Shown: one piece after another, positions 61,555 through 64,000 of the stretch
How positions within the stretch are numbered: the first letter of the stretch is position 1
How the letters are laid out: the number at the start of each line of letters is the position of its first letter
Assembly: GCF_002994655.1 (NCBI RefSeq)
Contig: NZ_PPDL01000004.1
Location: 97,820-161,819 of the forward strand
Direction of reading: 5' to 3'
Length of the DNA: 64,000 nucleotides
Source: Corynebacterium sp. 13CS0277
GTDB lineage: Bacteria; Actinomycetota; Actinomycetes; Mycobacteriales; Mycobacteriaceae
Notes under the pieces: generated by a model
What the model saw: the letters and a program-made list of their open reading frames with translations, nothing else
What the model was told of the DNA's origin: nothing
Databases searched by the model: none
Position numbers and translations under genes: made by a program

Positions 61555-62592
61555 ATGCCCAGCGCAAAAGACCATGTGTCGCCCGCAGCCCGCGCCGCTC
61601 TGCCGTTTATCGTCGGCGCCTATGCCTCGCAGCCGCAGGACGCCGCCGGGCAGGCCGAGTACTACGACCTGCTGGCCGCCACCGGCTGGGTCGACGGCCT
61701 CGAAGTGCCCTTCCCCGGCCAGCTGCGGGACCCCGCTACCCGGTACCACCTGGGGGAGCTCATGGCGGGCAGGTTCACGCACAGTGTCCTCACCCCCATC
61801 CCGGGCACCATGATGAGCGTGTGGGACGACCCCACCTTCGGCCTGGCCAGTCCCCACCCCAGTGGCCGGGCCCGGGCCGTGGAATTCCTGCGGGAAGCCC
61901 ACGACGCTGTTGCGTCACTCCACGCCGACCATGGCCCGGTGTTCCGCTGGGTGGCGCTGCACTCCGCCCCGACGAACACCTGCGATCCGGAGGCTTTCGC
62001 CACCTCCGTCGCCGAGATCGCCGCCTGGGACTGGGGTGGCGTGGAGCTCGTCATCGAGCACTGCGACGAAACCACCGCCACCACTGACGCCGCAGGCATC
62101 AGCCCGGACCGGGTGCGGCGCACCCACACCCCGGAGAAAGGCTTCCTCCTCCTCGGCGACGAGATAGCCATCGCCCAGGAGTATGGGGTGGGGGTGTCGC
62201 TGAACTGGGGGCGCAGCGCCGTCGGCTCCCGCGGGGCCACCGTCCCCGCCGAGCACGTCGCCCAGGCCGCAGCCGCCGGCGTGCTGCGCGGGGTGCTGTT
62301 CAGCGGGGCCTCCCCCGAAGCCACCACCTACGGGAGCGCATGGCTCGACGGCCACCTGCCGGCCACCACCGACGAACCCGCCTCCATCATGTCGGAGCAG
62401 CTCATCGACGCGGCCGCCAGTCGGGCGGTCGGCGCCGACTATCTCGGGGCGAAGTGCTGCGTGCCCGCCGACGCACCCCTGGCCCGGCGGGTGGAGATGC
62501 TCAGCCACATCCACCGCGCCGCCATCGGCGCGCCGGGCGCGGGAGCGTGTGCGGCAGGTGTGGGTGCCGCGGACGGGGCTGCGGAATCCTAG
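61555..62592 (+). CDS. DUF4862 family protein (TIM-barrel-like)
   Basis: A 345-residue soluble protein that looks like DUF4862, with alternating strand/helix blocks suggestive of a TIM barrel: GLEVPFPG, FRWVALHSAP, GVELVIEHCDE, GVGVSLNWGRSA and GVLFSGAS. The EHCDE and histidine positions could bind a metal. Activity is unknown; the neighbourhood of sialidases and a sialic acid importer makes a sugar-related role plausible. AAGGAG lies ten bases before the ATG, with a small ccccgcg/cgcgggg hairpin at 61492-61509 before it. Its stop codon overlaps the stop of the converging small gene (CTAG). Confidence 0.7.
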   Translation: MPSAKDHVSPAARAALPFIVGAYASQPQDAAGQAEYYDLLAATGWVDGLEVPFPGQLRDPATRYHLGELMAGRFTHSVLTPIPGTMMSVWDDPTFGLASPHPSGRARAVEFLREAHDAVASLHADHGPVFRWVALHSAPTNTCDPEAFATSVAEIAAWDWGGVELVIEHCDETTATTDAAGISPDRVRRTHTPEKGFLLLGDEIAIAQEYGVGVSLNWGRSAVGSRGATVPAEHVAQAAAAGVLRGVLFSGASPEATTYGSAWLDGHLPATTDEPASIMSEQLIDAAASRAVGADYLGAKCCVPADAPLARRVEMLSHIHRAAIGAPGAGACAAGVGAADGAAES

Positions 62593-62840
62593 GAGGCCGC
62601 GCGGCGGAGCTGCGCCAGGTCCGCGCAGAGCGCGATCACTTCGTCGACGCGCTCCGGGGCGCGCTCTACGGTGGCGGCGAGCACGTCGTGGAAGTCGTTG
62701 GCGGGGTCGCCCGCCACGATCTCCAGGGCGCCGTCGCGGGGCAGCAGCACAGGCTCCTCAAGGGCGAGCCCCTGGGCGAGGAACTCCTCGCGGCTCGTGC
62801 CGCCGCCCAAGTAGTCGATGATCAGCTCGGTCAGGGTCAT
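62589..62840 (-). CDS. 83-residue hypothetical protein
   Basis: A small acidic, helical protein (starts MTLTELIIDYLGGGTSREEF) with no cysteines or membrane segment. I do not recognise it. Its stop codon is shared in part with that of the converging DUF4862 gene, so the two transcripts must overlap. Codon positions have the high-GC third-base pattern of real genes. A weak GGAAGG lies about 14 bases before the ATG. Confidence 0.6.
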   Translation of the reverse strand: MTLTELIIDYLGGGTSREEFLAQGLALEEPVLLPRDGALEIVAGDPANDFHDVLAATVERAPERVDEVIALCADLAQLRRAAS

Positions 62841-63128
62841 GGGCGTGGGGTGAGACCTTCCAAAAGCAAGCGGGTGCACACTGTGGTGTGCATCGGGCGT
62901 GGGCCCGAGTGTAGCGGAACCCGCCTGCTGCATGTCCGCCACCGCCGGGCGCCGGCTGTTGGTGCGGGGTGTGGGGGGCCGGCCGCCGTGGGGGTGCGGG
63001 CGTCACGCGCGGCGGGGGTGCGGGTGCTGGGCGTGGCGGCGTGGGCGCAACCGGCGTATGCCGGCCCCGCATGCGGTGTGAGGGGGTAGTCGCGAGCGGG
63101 GTTTCTGCGGCCTCCGCCACACCATGGT

Positions 63129-63134
63129 TAGGAT
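63129..63134 (+). promoter_or_regulatory. -10 element of the SDR gene, leaderless
   Basis: TAGGAT ends 6 bases before the ATG and no ribosome binding site is seen. Confidence 0.55.
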
Positions 63135-63140
63135 GGCGTC

Positions 63141-63923
63141 ATGACTACCAACACTGCTTCTTCCAACCAGGCCCTCGCCGGCCGGGTGGCGCTCGTCACC
63201 GGCGGCGCCCAGGGCATCGGCCAGGGCATCGCCCGAGTCCTGCGTGGCCAGGGCGCGACCGTCTACGTCACGGGCCTCACCGACGCCGACATGGAGGCCG
63301 GCGCCGCCGCCGGCTTCCCGACCCTGCAGGCGGACGCCTCCGACGCGGACGCCATGGGCCGCGCCGTCGCCCAGGTCGTCGACGAGCAGGGTGCCCTCGA
63401 CATCCTCGTCGCGAACGCCGGCATCTACCCCCAGCAGCGCATCGACGAGCTCACCCTCGATGAGGTCATGCGGGTGCTGAAGATCAACGTCGGCGGCACC
63501 GTCGTCAGCGTCAAGGCCGCCAAGGAAGCGCTGACCAAGAGCGAAGCCGGGCGCATCGTGGTGGTGTCCTCCATCACGGGTAACTTCACGGGCTACCCCG
63601 GCTGGTCGCACTACGGCGCCAGCAAGGCCGCCCAGATGGGCTTCGTGCGTTCCGCAGCCCTGGAGCTCGCGCCGCAGGGTGTGACCATCAACGCGGTGCT
63701 GCCGGGCAACATCCGCACCGCCGGCCTCGACGCGCTGGGTGAGGACTACGTCAACCAGATGGCGCGCTCCGTGCCGCTGGGCTACCTCGGCGACCCGGAG
63801 GACATCGGTGAGGCGGTGGCGTTCCTCGCCTCCCCGGGTGCCCGCTACATCACCGGCCAGGAGATCATCGTCGACGGCGGCCAGCTGCTGCCCGAGTCGA
63901 TGGACGCACTCAACGACATGTAA
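63141..63923 (+). CDS. SDR-family dehydrogenase (FabG-like)
   Basis: A 260-residue classical short-chain dehydrogenase. The cofactor motif is TGGAQGIG (20-27), NAGIY follows the fourth strand, and the catalytic Ser-Tyr-Lys set is in SSITGN and HYGASK. The C-terminal ITGQEIIVDGGQ is the usual ending. The T-G-L after the second strand, without an acidic residue, leaves cofactor preference open. The annotation 3-oxoacyl-ACP reductase is common for such proteins but the true substrate is unknown. It lies after the sialic acid block as a separate leaderless gene. Confidence 0.88.
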   Translation: MTTNTASSNQALAGRVALVTGGAQGIGQGIARVLRGQGATVYVTGLTDADMEAGAAAGFPTLQADASDADAMGRAVAQVVDEQGALDILVANAGIYPQQRIDELTLDEVMRVLKINVGGTVVSVKAAKEALTKSEAGRIVVVSSITGNFTGYPGWSHYGASKAAQMGFVRSAALELAPQGVTINAVLPGNIRTAGLDALGEDYVNQMARSVPLGYLGDPEDIGEAVAFLASPGARYITGQEIIVDGGQLLPESMDALNDM

Positions 63924-64000
63924 CCCGACTTGGCTCACCGCCAGGTGACTAATCTCATGTTGACGCTCTGACCAGCTCGAATGGGATTCGAAAAGTTTAA

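Overview
The window reads as chromosome of a high-GC actinobacterium of the Corynebacterium type. The reasons are the sdhA-sdhB pair followed by a small membrane protein, actinobacterial DUF2505-murB and DUF2993 genes, a maltokinase, an AspT/SucE-type exporter, and many genes whose -10 hexamer lies only 6-7 bases before the start codon (leaderless transcripts, common in corynebacteria and mycobacteria). Genus is an inference from gene content; no rRNA, tRNA, CRISPR array or insertion sequence was seen.

Layout. 0-9.1 kb is mostly housekeeping: the 3' part of sdhA, sdhB, membrane proteins (DUF445, DUF2516), purU, an MFS exporter carrying an in-frame 27-bp tandem duplication, and deoC. 9.2-19.5 kb holds a DUF2993 lipoprotein-like gene, an ABC exporter of the lactococcin-972 type without a visible bacteriocin gene, a methyltransferase, DUF2505, murB, an AAA15-type ATPase with a GNAT gene, and an MFS transporter. 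19.8-24.9 kb has ybjQ, an NAD(P)-binding protein, an AT-rich island with a small-protein gene cluster of unknown function, and an AspT-family exporter.

25-33.4 kb is an alpha-glucoside module: maltokinase, two tandem GH13 glucosidases, an EEP-fold phosphatase resembling MapP, an alpha-glucoside PTS IICB, and an RpiR regulator. It suggests PTS uptake of a disaccharide, dephosphorylation, then hydrolysis or re-phosphorylation of maltose.

37.1-54.1 kb is an aromatic catabolic island. On the minus strand lie homoprotocatechuate meta-cleavage genes (an FAH-RraA fusion, GntR regulator, hpaE, hpaD, hpaH, hpaI). On the plus strand lie an aromatic-acid MFS importer, a single-component FAD monooxygenase, an AraC regulator, an aldehyde dehydrogenase and an indole-/phenylpyruvate-type decarboxylase. 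Read together they could take an aromatic 2-oxo acid such as 4-hydroxyphenylpyruvate to the aldehyde, the arylacetate, homoprotocatechuate and finally pyruvate plus succinic semialdehyde.

54.9-61.4 kb is a sialic acid block: two tandem GH33 sialidases (one with a Tat signal, one with no signal peptide) and a NanT-like symporter, followed by a DUF4862 gene, a small hypothetical gene and an SDR dehydrogenase.

Two non-coding patterns recur. Many catabolic and secreted-enzyme genes are preceded by long, nearly pure pyrimidine 5' leader tracts, whereas many housekeeping and regulatory genes look leaderless. Short tandem duplications of 10-27 bp are also frequent.
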